Assembly: GCA_027624035.1 (NCBI GenBank)
Contig: JAQBUI010000005.1
Span: forward strand, 1-64,000
DNA from: Pseudomonadota bacterium
GTDB taxonomy: Bacteria > Pseudomonadota > Gammaproteobacteria > Pseudomonadales > Azotimanducaceae
DNA length: 64,000 nt
Direction: 5' to 3'
The notes below the pieces were generated by a model. That model was given only the letters and a program-made list of their open reading frames with translations, was not told the DNA's origin and did not search any database. Below are positions 45,856 through 54,934 of this stretch, piece by piece; the first letter of the stretch is position 1, and each line of letters opens with the position of its first letter. Position numbers and translations under genes: made by a program.

Positions 45856-46338
45856 TTATCCCATGACTGCGGCGGCGAGCTTGGTGCGTGCGGCGTGTAG
45901 GCGGGACCAGACAGTGCCTATGGGGATTCCGAGTACATCAGCCACCGTCTGGTGCGACAGACCTTCAATACAGATCAGCGATACGATGGTTCTCTGGGGT
46001 AGCGACAGTTGCTGCAGCCCTCGGGCGAGTTCGTCCCGCAGAACCGTTTCTTCCGCTCCATTGGCCAGGGCAGGTTCGCCTCCGGGCGGCGGATCAGCCA
46101 GCCTGGACCTCCGGGCCAGATGGCGTCCGGCCACGCGGGTGGTAATCCGATAGATCCAGGTTGCGATATCAGAATCGCCTCTGAAACCAGACAGATTCTT
46201 CATAACCCCGATGAACACCTCCTGTGCAATATCCTGCGCGTCATCCGGGTGCCCACACAGGCTATGAGCGTGTCGCAGGACGCGAGGGTAGTGTTCCCTG
46301 AACAGTTCATTGAACGACGCAGACTGCGGAGCGGCCAT
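45856..46338 (-). CDS. ECF sigma factor
   Basis: A 160-residue extracytoplasmic-function RNA polymerase sigma factor. Region 2 reads HAHSLCGHPDDAQDIAQEVFIGVMKNL followed by TWIYRITTRVA; region 4 reads LSLPQRTIVSLICIEGLSHQTVADVLGIPIGTVWSRLHAAR, with the helix-turn-helix that reads the -35. ATG 46338 follows GAGGAAGA; a TTG two codons earlier overlaps the anti-sigma stop. It lies directly after the anti-sigma-like gene. Confidence 0.9.
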   Translation of the reverse strand: MAAPQSASFNELFREHYPRVLRHAHSLCGHPDDAQDIAQEVFIGVMKNLSGFRGDSDIATWIYRITTRVAGRHLARRSRLADPPPGGEPALANGAEETVLRDELARGLQQLSLPQRTIVSLICIEGLSHQTVADVLGIPIGTVWSRLHAARTKLAAAVMG

Positions 46339-46340
46339 GG

Positions 46341-47003
46341 TCAATCTTCCTCGGAGATGAGGGACCGCTCCATCTTAAGCAGCGGCAGTTCAACGAGATA
46401 GGTATAGAGAACCCCGATCCCAAGCACGAGCCCAAGCCCGAAGAGAATTGGTGCGCCTTGCGCAGGGGGGCCGCGGAACAGCATGATCAGTGCACCAGCC
46501 AGGATTTCAAGGCCGATCACCCCGGCAACGATACGGGTCAGGCTGATCTTCCGGGTCAGGTCCCGCTGCCACGCAGCCAGAAAGACCGATGAATGATCGT
46601 AGCCGGACAACCGACGCGCGACGGCTGACGTCCACCAGGCGTAGACCACACTCGCCAGAAACCAGAGCATCAGTATGACTGACCCGGCATTGATCGCCCG
46701 TTCATGGCTCACGAACCAGACCAGAGCCAGCAGACTGGTCACTGCCATCAATATGGCCAGCCAGGTCTGTCGTCGTTCCTGACCCGACCGGTCAATCAGG
46801 CGGCGGTAGGCACTCTCTATCGCCCCATCAGAGACAGATTGACGGGCATGATCAAACAGCGCCGCAGTGACTGCCGCCGTCGAGGCATATTGGGTGCATT
46901 CACTACAGGTCCTGACGTGTTCTGCCAAAGCCTCGTGTTCGTCATTGCTGGCGCGGCCCGGGTGGTCGATGAAGGCTCTGAAATATTCGCAGGTGTTCCC
47001 CAT
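46341..47003 (-). CDS. Membrane anti-sigma-like protein with zinc-finger (ZAS) motif
   Basis: A 220-residue protein. The N-terminal cytosolic part has HVRTCSEC (H-x3-C-x2-C, about residues 29-36), the zinc-binding element of ZAS anti-sigma factors. Four membrane segments follow in two hairpins (WLAILMAVTSLLALVWFV; SVILMLWFLASVVYAWW; IVAGVIGLEILAGALIML; PILFGLGLVLGIGVLYTYLV). It would hold the adjacent ECF sigma factor. It precedes the sigma gene, whereas in most pairs the sigma gene comes first. ATG 47003 is the start. Confidence 0.8.
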   Translation of the reverse strand: MGNTCEYFRAFIDHPGRASNDEHEALAEHVRTCSECTQYASTAAVTAALFDHARQSVSDGAIESAYRRLIDRSGQERRQTWLAILMAVTSLLALVWFVSHERAINAGSVILMLWFLASVVYAWWTSAVARRLSGYDHSSVFLAAWQRDLTRKISLTRIVAGVIGLEILAGALIMLFRGPPAQGAPILFGLGLVLGIGVLYTYLVELPLLKMERSLISEED

Positions 47004-47529
47004 GGTGGCACTCTCATGAAGTGGTATTCACTGAGTTAGTGTCAGGGAATACAGAAACCTTCACTTTCCTGGCGAATCTTTTGATGGGCGTACTCGTACT
47101 ACAATGTCGACTGTACTATTGACGACTCCACTGCGACAGTTCGACCAGCGGTCAGGTCACGTCTATGCGTGACGTCATCGCACACAGCCAGTCGCACCGC
47201 ACTTTAACCTTTCACAAAAGTTTCGGTCCTGCACTGTGCGAGTCCGTGATGCTTGCCAGCACGACGATGGTGTGCCTGACACGGACATGCTCATCGTTTT
47301 CGTGGACCTTCTGGCCGCACGCCGTGCCGTCCGGAAAACTTCCCTGCATGACTACGGCGCGACAACCCGGTCACGCTCAGGGCTGCTTGGTGGGCTTTCT
47401 GGCCGCACGCCGTGCCGTCCGGAAAACTTCCCGGCATGACTACGGCGTGCCAACCGGGCGCCGCTCGGGGCTGCCAATCGACGGTGTGATCACGGAAGGG
47501 GCGTTAATCAGACGTCCCTATCTGCCAGT
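47004..47529. other. Intergenic region with tandem repeats
   Basis: No gene is supported in these 526 bases. It contains the promoter region of the anti-sigma/sigma pair (no clear ECF motif found) and a three-unit repeat array (47223-47485). Frames that cross it change with the repeat period of 88 bases, which is not a multiple of three. Confidence 0.5.
47223..47485. repeat. Tandem repeat array, period 88 bases
   Basis: Two close copies begin at 47311 and 47399 (CTGGCCGCACGCCGTGCCGT..., then GGAAAACTTCCCNGCATGACTACGGCG...). A more divergent third copy precedes them from about 47223 (GCTTGCCAGCACGACGATGG). Related single copies are at 26.6 and 49.35 kb. Confidence 0.6.
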
Positions 47530-49014
47530 TTATGCTCTGCTGGTACGGACGCGACTCCCGGAGGGGCTCCGGCCGCCGGCGCGATGACCGGAATCGTTGC
47601 CGCGAATGTTCGCGCGTCCAGCGTTGCCGTTGTTTCGATTGTCTGAATGGCCACTGTATCGGTTTCCTGCAGAGGTGTTGCCGATGTTGTCAGGCCGACT
47701 GTCGGAGCGGTTGTCACCACCATTGCCAGCGCGATTGCCAGAGGCGCTGTTCCCATTGCCGCCTCGCCCGCCGGAGCGACGGTTTCGAGCGCCCCTGCCG
47801 TTTTCCATGCGGGTCACGCCGCCTGCCGAGGAACGTCGTCGGTTGTTCTGACCACCGGACGGCGGGCTCACCGTCGACAGTTGCTGGGTGGGCTCGAAGC
47901 CTTCGACTTCTTCACGTCGAATGCTTTTCTTGATCAACCTCTCGATGTCCCGGAGTTGTTTGATCTCGTCAGCACAGACCAGTGAGAACGCAACGCCCTC
48001 GCTGCCCGCTCGACCGGTCCGGCCGATGCGGTGTACATAGTCTTCCGGGACATGTGGCAGGTCGTAGTTCACCACATGGGGTAACTCGATAATGTCAATG
48101 CCCCGGGCTGCAATATCGGTTGCCACGAGTACATCGACTTCACCGCGCTTGAATTCAGCCAGAGCTCGCGTGCGCTGAGGCTGGCTCTTGTTGCCGTGAA
48201 TGGCCAACGACTCAATGCCATCTTTGGTCAGTTCCTTCACCAGCTTGTTGGCCCCATGCTTGGTGCGAGTGAATACCAGCACCTGAGTCCACTGGTTGGT
48301 GCGAATGAGATGGCTCAGCAGACGGGTCTTTTGAGACTTGTCCACCGCGTAAAGGTGCTGAGCGACGGTATCGGCGGCGGCGTTCTTGACTGCCACGTCG
48401 ACCTCCAGTGGCTGATTGAGCATCGTCCGAGCCAGCGCCCGGATCGGGTCGGAGAACGTGGCCGAAAACAACAGCGATTGTTTTTTGGCAGGAAGTCTTG
48501 CCTGAATCCGTTTGATGTCTGGTATGAAACCCATGTCGAGCATCCGGTCCGCCTCGTCCAGCACCAGGATTTCGATGTCGTCGAAGTGGACTGCTCCCTG
48601 GCCGTGCAGGTCAAGAAGCCGCCCGGGGGTCGCAATCAGGATATCGACACCGGCGCGCAATTGTCGAATTTGAGGGCCGATATTGACCCCTCCGAATACC
48701 ACGGCAGAGCGGATTTTCAGGTGTTTGCCATAGACCAGAACACTGTCCAGGATCTGGGCAGCGAGTTCACGGGTCGGCGTGATCACCAGCACCCGTGGAT
48801 TTCTGCCCCGGGTCGGGTGCGCTTCGAGTTGTTGCAGGATCGGTAGTGTAAACGCCGCCGTCTTGCCGGTACCGGTCTGGGCGGACGCCATCACATCCCG
48901 GCCGTCCAGGACCGCAGAGATGGTGCCTGATTGGACGGGTGTGGGGGTTTCGTAGCCTTTTTCTTTCACTGCACGAAGCAGCGGCTCGATGAGGCCGAGA
49001 GAATCAAAATTCAT
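47530..49014 (-). CDS. rhlE: DEAD-box RNA helicase, RhlE type
   Basis: A 494-residue helicase. The Q motif region (FDSLGL, ETPTPVQ), motif I AQTGTGKT, motif II DEAD (VLDEADRM), motif III SATFS and motif [12 protein letters not shown] are all present. It would unwind short RNA duplexes in ribosome assembly or RNA decay. After about residue 380 the tail is low-complexity, rich in Gly/Asn/Arg/Ser, typical of RNA-binding RhlE tails. ATG 49014 follows AGGACAACT; a longer frame to 49098 is not conserved. Confidence 0.85.
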   Translation of the reverse strand: MNFDSLGLIEPLLRAVKEKGYETPTPVQSGTISAVLDGRDVMASAQTGTGKTAAFTLPILQQLEAHPTRGRNPRVLVITPTRELAAQILDSVLVYGKHLKIRSAVVFGGVNIGPQIRQLRAGVDILIATPGRLLDLHGQGAVHFDDIEILVLDEADRMLDMGFIPDIKRIQARLPAKKQSLLFSATFSDPIRALARTMLNQPLEVDVAVKNAAADTVAQHLYAVDKSQKTRLLSHLIRTNQWTQVLVFTRTKHGANKLVKELTKDGIESLAIHGNKSQPQRTRALAEFKRGEVDVLVATDIAARGIDIIELPHVVNYDLPHVPEDYVHRIGRTGRAGSEGVAFSLVCADEIKQLRDIERLIKKSIRREEVEGFEPTQQLSTVSPPSGGQNNRRRSSAGGVTRMENGRGARNRRSGGRGGNGNSASGNRAGNGGDNRSDSRPDNIGNTSAGNRYSGHSDNRNNGNAGRANIRGNDSGHRAGGRSPSGSRVRTSRA

Positions 49015-49240
49015 AGTTGTCCTGTTGACGATATCGTATCGTCTGAATAGGTATTTGGCCGACCGGGCGAACCTCGACGGCAAGAAGTGCAAATGCACGA
49101 TGCGGCATTTCAGAGAGGGGCTTTCTAGGAGGAGGATTCTGGCTGCTGCCGGAGATCTTCTCGTAAGGCTGGCTAAGGAACCGGTTTTTGCCGGTACTAC
49201 AACTCAAGATGACGCGGCTGATCATTGATCAGGTGCGCCC

Positions 49241-49269
49241 ATCCTAGTGGTGATTACGCTTCAATGCAA
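49241..49269 (-). promoter_or_regulatory. Candidate promoter of the helicase gene
   Basis: On the minus strand TTGCAT (49269-49264) and TAGGAT (49246-49241) are 17 bases apart. The match is moderate and read by eye. Confidence 0.3.
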
Positions 49270-49350
49270 GAACAATGCAACCTTTGACAGCTGGTGGAAG
49301 CGGCGCAGGCTGTCATGGAAGTCACTGATGGGAGGTGTCAGCGTGAGCAC

Positions 49351-49400
49351 GTTTCTGTACGACCACTGCGTGCGTGAGGCGGGCACGCTCAAGGCTGCCA
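49351..49400 (+). repeat. Dispersed repeat copy (49.35 kb)
   Basis: GTTTCTGTACGACCACTGCG... through GGGCACGCTCAAGGCTGCCA aligns with the repeat units at 26.6 and 47.3 kb, though more diverged. Confidence 0.4.
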
Positions 49401-49488
49401 GGTGTCAGGCGCGATGGCAAACCAAAAGTCTCGCGCCCGATTCGGATCAATCGGGCCGCGATCCCGGAGAGTGAGCCACAGAAGTGTC

Positions 49489-50313
49489 CTATGATTCCAG
49501 CATGGTCCTCATCCTGGCCTCGATACCAGCCTGGGTATTCGGGTGTGTAAAGACGTAGAAGCGATCATCGACAATCGCCTGAAGTACAGTGTCACCGACC
49601 TGCAACGGGTCCATGCCATCGCGCTGATATCGGGCATCCATCTGCGCCATGAATCTTGCTGTTTCCGGATGCTCGTCATCGGGTGCGAGCTCCGGTGGGC
49701 GGTTGCGGGCGCCGGTGTTGATTCGTGTCGCCGTCAGTGCTGGCAGAAGTAGCGATACACCGATATTCGTTTGCTGGCGTTGCAGGTCCCGGGCCAGCCC
49801 CTCAGTCAGCGCCGTTACCGCATGTTTGGAGACACTGTAGATGCTGCCATCACCAGGCCAGACCCCTACGATGGACGACGTGTTGACAATATGGCCCGGT
49901 TCTCCGTGGGCGATCATGTCGGGAACGAACGCCTGCAGGCCATGAACGACGCCCTGGAAATTGACTCCCATGACCCACTGCCAACTCTTTTGAGGCGCAT
50001 TCCATATCCCGGGGGCACCACCGGTCGCCCCGCCTACTCCGGCGTTATTGCACAGGATATGAACCTTGTCGTATCGGGCCTTTGCAGCGAGGGCGAGTTC
50101 AAACACAGAGTCCCGGTCAGAAACGTCAGTACGCACAGCGAGTACGTCGTGCCCGTCTGCAGCAAACGCCGCCTCTGTTTCGGCCAGGGCACCGGCCTCG
50201 ATGTCCGCCAGCACCACCTTCATACCTGCCCTTGCAAACGCCGTGGCCATACCGCGCCCGATGCCGCTGGCGCTACCCGTGACAACCGCGACCTGATCTT
50301 TAAAGAGGTTCAT
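49489..50313 (-). CDS. Short-chain dehydrogenase/reductase
   Basis: A 274-residue SDR. The cofactor motif TGSASGIG is at residues 12-19, the NNAG motif near residue 88, and the catalytic tetrad is completed by a serine in NTSSIVG and the YSVSK pair. Asp at the end of the second strand (VLADIE) favours NAD(H). Substrate unknown; the classical SDR family includes many alcohol and keto-acyl enzymes. ATG 50313 is the natural start. Confidence 0.88.
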   Translation of the reverse strand: MNLFKDQVAVVTGSASGIGRGMATAFARAGMKVVLADIEAGALAETEAAFAADGHDVLAVRTDVSDRDSVFELALAAKARYDKVHILCNNAGVGGATGGAPGIWNAPQKSWQWVMGVNFQGVVHGLQAFVPDMIAHGEPGHIVNTSSIVGVWPGDGSIYSVSKHAVTALTEGLARDLQRQQTNIGVSLLLPALTATRINTGARNRPPELAPDDEHPETARFMAQMDARYQRDGMDPLQVGDTVLQAIVDDRFYVFTHPNTQAGIEARMRTMLES

Positions 50314-50392
50314 AGGGTGACGCTATCTGTCCTGGGTTCCATGATGTGTGCGACATTCTACCCGGGTAGCTGTGACGTTTCCTGGCAGAAAT

Positions 50393-52123
50393 TCAGGCTG
50401 GTTTTCCGTCGCGGTGATGACGACCGGAGTCGCCAAAGCGCCTTGCAAACCATCTGCCAATGGTGGTCTGGGGCTCCACTCTACCGGTCACGACATAGTC
50501 CAGTACCATCGTGTTCTGAAGGATCCAGCGCATGCTGGACTCGCTGGTACGATTCCCGGCAAACAGCAGTTGATCGCCGGTGGAAAGTGGCGTGTCCAGG
50601 TCCGGCATTGAAAAAGCGCCCCTTGAGTTTGAATGCAGTAAAGGAATGATGGGCAATGTATGCTGGCGATCTCTGTGGTCCTTCAATAGATGATAAAGAA
50701 GGACCTTCTGATCAGCTCTCAGTCTTTCAGAGACGGCATGTGCCTCGTCGCTATTGATTCTGATGGCCCACAGGTGAGGAAGGCGATCAGGTGAGATGGT
50801 CTTCAGCCGCTGGGTCAGTTCCATGGCCCAGTCGTCGTCGTGGGACCTCGCCAGGCTGAGGAAGTCGTCCACCAGAGGATTGGTCAGCAACGTTCGGACC
50901 TTGTTCACCAGCACCTGGCTCGAGGCCATCAGCAGGTCTGCACTTGAAGCGGCAAAGATGTCGCGATTGAAGTTTTCTGTTTGTCGAAGCACCACGAAGA
51001 GGTCCGGGTTCAGTTCTCTGGCCGTGACCATGATGGACAGATTGTTGGAGTCGTCATTGGCGCCAGCAATGATGCCAACGGCAGATTCGGCACGGGCTTG
51101 CTGCAGGGTAACGGCCTCGGTACCAAGGCCGATGATGGACCCTTCCGGAAGGTCCTGGATACCGGTGTCAGGTTCAATGACGGTGACCTCCAGCCCGTGC
51201 CGGACCATCTCCGAGAAGACTGCCCGCCCGAAGCGACCGAAACCGCATAGAATCCACCGCCCCCGGGGTAGGACCAGCAGTTTGGACAGGGGCGCGCCGG
51301 ACTCGCTGTGAAACCAGCTGCTGAGCATGTACTGGTGGGGCGAGTGGATAGCCAGGCCCAACAATGTGGCGAAGCTGTCATAGGGGTCCACGATGTGATC
51401 GGTTCCAAAGGATGCGAGATTGGCTTCTATCTCATGGGAGTCGGCACGGCAGATCACTCGTAACGACGGGTTCAGGACCCGGGCCGCGATGGCAATGTGA
51501 AGGTTTACCGCATTGTCGTTGGTCAGCGCGACGACGGCATCACACAGTGGATGAGTGATGCCGCCGATGATGAGGTTGTGGGGCTCTCCTGCATTGGCAC
51601 AGATAGCGGGCGTGAACAGGGGCGAGTCAGTTAATGTCAGGGCATCGATGCGGTCCTGATCAATATCAATGACCGTTGCAGCCATTCTGCTGCTGCGCAG
51701 TGACCGGAGCAGCTGGCTGCCGGTGTCACCATAGCCGCACACCAGGAAGAATCGCTCGCTGAGATTCTGGACCTGGCGCGTGAACTGATATTCGGTGATG
51801 GCCCGCTTGAGTGACTCTTGCTTAAGCAGGCTGATCAGGGCGCCGATTGCGTAGATCCATGTTGCCACCGTGATGTAGATGAAGATGAGCGCCCACATGC
51901 GCTGGGCATCGGTAAAGGGATAGGGTATTTCGCCAAAACCGATGGTGGTGCCCATAAAGGACACGAAGTAAAAGGCATGGAAGAAGTCCATATGCCAGAC
52001 GTTGCCTTGATCGTCCATGCCCGGAATGAGCGTCAGGCCGATGGTGGCAACGGCATAGACAGTAGAGAGCAGCAGCAGCGGCGCACGCATCTGCCGCAGC
52101 AGCAGAAGGATGATGGAGTCCAT
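50393..52123 (-). CDS. Ion channel with two RCK/TrkA-N domains
   Basis: A 576-residue channel-type protein. Two helices (LLLLSTVYAVATIGLTLI; WALIFIYITVATWIYAIGAL) flank a pore loop that reads TTIGFGE rather than the usual TVGYGD. Two cytosolic Rossmann RCK_N domains follow, each with a nucleotide loop (VCGYGDTGSQLLRSL near residue 128, LCGFGRFGRAVFSEM near residue 295). It resembles ion channels annotated beside DUF6394 genes. Likely ion and regulator unknown. It lies seven bases after the DUF6394 gene. Confidence 0.85.
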   Translation of the reverse strand: MDSIILLLLRQMRAPLLLLSTVYAVATIGLTLIPGMDDQGNVWHMDFFHAFYFVSFMGTTIGFGEIPYPFTDAQRMWALIFIYITVATWIYAIGALISLLKQESLKRAITEYQFTRQVQNLSERFFLVCGYGDTGSQLLRSLRSSRMAATVIDIDQDRIDALTLTDSPLFTPAICANAGEPHNLIIGGITHPLCDAVVALTNDNAVNLHIAIAARVLNPSLRVICRADSHEIEANLASFGTDHIVDPYDSFATLLGLAIHSPHQYMLSSWFHSESGAPLSKLLVLPRGRWILCGFGRFGRAVFSEMVRHGLEVTVIEPDTGIQDLPEGSIIGLGTEAVTLQQARAESAVGIIAGANDDSNNLSIMVTARELNPDLFVVLRQTENFNRDIFAASSADLLMASSQVLVNKVRTLLTNPLVDDFLSLARSHDDDWAMELTQRLKTISPDRLPHLWAIRINSDEAHAVSERLRADQKVLLYHLLKDHRDRQHTLPIIPLLHSNSRGAFSMPDLDTPLSTGDQLLFAGNRTSESSMRWILQNTMVLDYVVTGRVEPQTTIGRWFARRFGDSGRHHRDGKPA

Positions 52124-52130
52124 CAGGCTG

Positions 52131-52514
52131 CTACCGGCGCAGAGACACGGTTTCGATAACGAGCAACGTGACCGAGATCAGATTCGCGACCAGGGCGCCA
52201 CCAGCGAGAGAAACGATACTTGCCATCACGGTTGGTGTTAGCCCGGTCCCCTCAACGTACTCGGCATAGCCCCACACGGCAGAGGCCGCAACCAGTTGAA
52301 TGACCGCTACGAGACTGGTGGCGAGCAGCACTGCCCCCATGTGAGAGCGGTCACCAAATTTCAGAATGGTCGCGACCGCGTTAACGAAGATGGCAGCATA
52401 GAGTTCATAGACGTGATGATGGGCCGGTGTCTCGATGTCCCCGATGAAGAACCCGAAATTGAGCGTTAACGCCAGTATGATGGTGAAGGCAAAGACTACT
52501 TTCTCCAGATTCAT
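52131..52514 (-). CDS. DUF6394 membrane protein
   Basis: A 127-residue protein with four membrane segments. The opening VVFAFTIILALTLNFGFFIGDIETPAHHHVYELYAAI matches the DUF6394 family, which is found beside RCK channel genes. It is the first gene of the pair and is probably a partner or regulator of the channel. ATG 52514 follows GAGGAAGC. Confidence 0.8.
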   Translation of the reverse strand: MNLEKVVFAFTIILALTLNFGFFIGDIETPAHHHVYELYAAIFVNAVATILKFGDRSHMGAVLLATSLVAVIQLVAASAVWGYAEYVEGTGLTPTVMASIVSLAGGALVANLISVTLLVIETVSLRR

Positions 52515-52743
52515 CGATGAGCTTCCTCTGATTCAGTTCGGGCAGGTCAAACTATACTGCATCATTCGAGGTCCGACATGATCGATTGCCCCACGATTAT
52601 TCGTTGATGTCGGGCTGACGACTCTCCCTTGCGTCAATCCGGAGAATACCGTGAACTGCCTCGCCGCGACGAAGCTTCTGGGTTCCGGTACATTTGGAAT
52701 AAGATGTGGTCTGTGCTCTTTGACAATCACCATTGGGGGAATC

Positions 52744-53258
52744 ATGGCTGAAGAATCAAGTTCGGTATTTGCATTTGCTCTGAAGTACGGCGTCATTGGC
52801 GGCGCGCTGTCCGCGGTCGTTACACTTGGATCGTTTGTTGTGGGCATGTCGGAATCCCCTGTCGGCGGGATTGCCATCTATGTCATCCTGCTGGTAGTCC
52901 TGATCTGGGGGCAGATCGGCTATCGGCTCCGCCCCCTGTGGAGTACGGCGAGGCGTTTGTGGTGGGTTTTGTGATTATTCTGTACTTCGTAGTCATCGGC
53001 ACCCTTTACAATCTGATCCACTGGAACTTCATCGACCCGGGCATCATGGAGCGTACACTCGCTGCTGCTGAGGCTGCCATGCGGGGCCAGGGAATACCAG
53101 AGGAGCAGATGCAGCAGGCCATGGGCGTTCAGAAAATGATGATTGGCCCCGTGGCAACGCCATTGATCGGCCTCGTGACCCTGACCATCATGGGTGCGAT
53201 TCTCTGCCTTATCACCTCTATCTTCATACGAAAGAAGAAGCCTGCCGAAGGCGCTTGA
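52744..53258 (+). pseudogene. DUF4199-like membrane protein broken by a frameshift
   Basis: Two frames together resemble one DUF4199 protein. The first runs from ATG 52744 (strong GGGGGA site) through ALKYGVIGGALSAVVTLGS and a second helix, then ends at 52974 in unrelated sequence. The second resumes near 52938 with EYGEAFVVGFVIILYFVVIG and continues to 53258 with the typical IHWNFIDPG and C-terminal helix. The shift is by one base near CCGCCCCCTG. This could be a real mutation, a sequencing or assembly error in the C-run, or recoding. Confidence 0.65.
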
Positions 53259-53272
53259 TGGAGAGCTCACAG

Positions 53273-53284
53273 GCGAGGCCTCGC
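53273..53284. repeat. Palindrome GCGAGGCCTCGC
   Basis: A perfect 12-base palindrome just downstream of the DUF4199-like gene, before the MITE-derived sequence. No T-run follows. Confidence 0.35.
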
Positions 53285-53320
53285 TGCCTCTCCGGTCAGG
53301 CCAGATGCACCGGCCGCCTG

Positions 53321-53369
53321 GGGAACCTCTTGTTGAGGTCTTTTTCCGTTCACATGATCGGAGCTTCCC
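53321..53369. mobile_element. Internally deleted MITE copy
   Basis: Left end GGGAACCTCTTGTTGAGGTC and right end (GGGAAGCTCCGATCATG read in reverse) match the ends of the 143-bp copy at 59698-59840, including the TCTTTTTCCG inside the left end. Nearly all the interior is missing, leaving about 49 bases. Confidence 0.5.
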
Positions 53370-53372
53370 TCC

Positions 53373-54623
53373 CTAATATAAGGAACGGGTGTCGCCCAGT
53401 GATGCCCTCAGTTCCTCGGTGAGTTCTGCATCCGTGGTAATGGCATGTCGTCCCATGGGCCCCGCAATGTAGTGGATCATGAGGCGGCGCAGTTCATCGC
53501 GCTCCCTCGTCGTCAGGTCCTGATAGGCCTCACATTTCTTGAATGACTTGTACGAGGCGCTGGTGTCCATGAACGGAAGCATGTACCCGGGAATCATGGC
53601 CTGGAGCATGGCCGAGCGACGCTTGTCAGTCCGGTTCACGCCCGCCCGATGCCAGGTGCGTGAATCGTACAGAATGATGCTGCCACCGGGCGCTTCAACG
53701 ATGTCTGCCTCCGGACCACTGTAGGGCAGACCATGCTCTGCCCGGTATCCCGGCCGGCCATGATCAGAGCCAGTGCCCCATTCCCTTGGCGGCCCCTGAT
53801 CCTTTGCATGGGACCCCAGCTTGAAGGCGGTTGCACCACCGACACTGGTAAAAGGAGAAATGCAGACATTGCGTTGAATCCCCAGCACGGCGGGGCCGGA
53901 GGGCGTCGGGACCCGGCCGTCGACGATGGGATGCCGGTGCTTGTTGATACTGCCTGAAATGCCCCACAGATAAGGGAAGTCCGAATGCCATCCCTGAACG
54001 TTGCGCTTGCCATCGTCCTGGCTGAGCAGGGCAAGGCTCGGGGTGTGGCCAAGGCGTACCTCATCGGTCTGCATATACTGGCGCATGAGCCAGAGAGAGA
54101 CGGGTTCGGCCGCCGTTCGGGCCATGGCTGAGCTCTGGTTGAAGGGTGGCTGACTGCTGTCGTATTCACGTCCGGCGTGGCGGTCAGTACAGGACACCCG
54201 CTCCAGTTCTTCGAGGACATCATCCGCGAGGATGCTGGTCAGGCAGACCCAGCCGTTAGCGCGGAAAAACTCCAGATATTCGCTGGGTCGCTTCTCCGGT
54301 CCGTGCCCCAGCTTAAAGCAAGCAGCGTCGCCTGGCTCGCCATTGCCATCAATGGACTGGTTGCCGAACCGCAGACTTACACCGCCATTCCCATCGTCGG
54401 TCAGGTGCAGCTGGAGGTCACGGCTGCCGTGTTTGATCGTTCCCTGGTTCGGCTGATACCAGATCGCCAGATCGTCGGCTGTACTGCTGGTGCCGAGCCC
54501 ATCACCCTGGGGCACCAGGAAATTTCCGTCTGGCGCGACCAGATACGCATAATGAGATGACGGCACATCGACCTTGACGATGCGCTCCTGGAACTGTGAT
54601 TCACTGCTGAGTTGTGCAGACAT
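53373..54623 (-). CDS. Phytanoyl-CoA dioxygenase (PhyH) family protein
   Basis: A 416-residue iron/2-oxoglutarate-dependent oxygenase. The facial triad is visible as HSD in GWHSDFP (His and Asp) and the later His in DSRTWHRAGVN, with the nearby Arg (KRRS) that binds 2-oxoglutarate. The N-terminal 110 residues are an extra beta-rich domain (GDGLGTSSTADDLAIWYQP). It would hydroxylate an acyl or small molecule in the cytosol. A two-base gap separates it from the upstream small ORF, implying coupling. Confidence 0.8.
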   Translation of the reverse strand: MSAQLSSESQFQERIVKVDVPSSHYAYLVAPDGNFLVPQGDGLGTSSTADDLAIWYQPNQGTIKHGSRDLQLHLTDDGNGGVSLRFGNQSIDGNGEPGDAACFKLGHGPEKRPSEYLEFFRANGWVCLTSILADDVLEELERVSCTDRHAGREYDSSQPPFNQSSAMARTAAEPVSLWLMRQYMQTDEVRLGHTPSLALLSQDDGKRNVQGWHSDFPYLWGISGSINKHRHPIVDGRVPTPSGPAVLGIQRNVCISPFTSVGGATAFKLGSHAKDQGPPREWGTGSDHGRPGYRAEHGLPYSGPEADIVEAPGGSIILYDSRTWHRAGVNRTDKRRSAMLQAMIPGYMLPFMDTSASYKSFKKCEAYQDLTTRERDELRRLMIHYIAGPMGRHAITTDAELTEELRASLGDTRSLY

Positions 54624-54625
54624 GT

Positions 54626-54934
54626 CTATTGGCTCCTGACGATGATGGGCGTGTTCGGATTATGGGTTGCCGCAAGTATACGCTTGCGGGCTGCAGGACT
54701 GTAGGTGTGCTCCGGTGAGCAGTACATCCGGCGCATCAGTTCGAGTTGTTCCCTGCGGTCACCAGCGGGAGGATCGGACATCCCTTTCAGGATCGAGGCC
54801 GCAGCAGCCCTGTGTTCATCGCTCTCACTGGTTCGGCGACCGGTTGGTTCAGGGCGAGGGGCGTCAAAAGGCAGACAGGTCCGGGCTGTCGAAGGCGACC
54901 AGGGCAACCATGCATATGACGCCCACCAGGCCAA
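54626..54934 (-). CDS. Small hypothetical protein upstream of PhyH
   Basis: A 102-residue frame whose stop is two bases before the PhyH start. The C-terminal 75 residues look helical (SDEHRAAAASILKGM, REQLELMRRMY). The first 25 residues are unlike a normal protein start and overlap, in another frame, a short reading frame with a membrane helix (54864-54971). The start is therefore unknown; TTG 54934 is only the longest possibility. A frameshift between the two frames is possible. Confidence 0.4.
   Translation of the reverse strand: MAWWASYAWLPWSPSTARTCLPFDAPRPEPTGRRTSESDEHRAAAASILKGMSDPPAGDRREQLELMRRMYCSPEHTYSPAARKRILAATHNPNTPIIVRSQ

Larger units (their letters stand above)
49015..49488. other. 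Intergenic region upstream of the helicase gene
   Basis: No gene is supported. It holds a candidate minus-strand promoter (49241-49269) and a copy of the dispersed repeat (49351-49400). If that promoter is used, the helicase mRNA would have a leader of about 220 bases, which would be consistent with cold-shock control of helicase genes. Confidence 0.35.

Noticed and set aside
47223..47485. Tandem repeats considered as a CRISPR array
   Set aside because: The unit is 88 bases, with no alternation of short identical repeats and unique spacers, and no cas genes nearby.
52938..52974. Programmed -1 frameshift in the DUF4199-like gene
   Set aside because: No X-XXY-YYZ heptamer in the zero frame was seen; mutation or sequence error is simpler.
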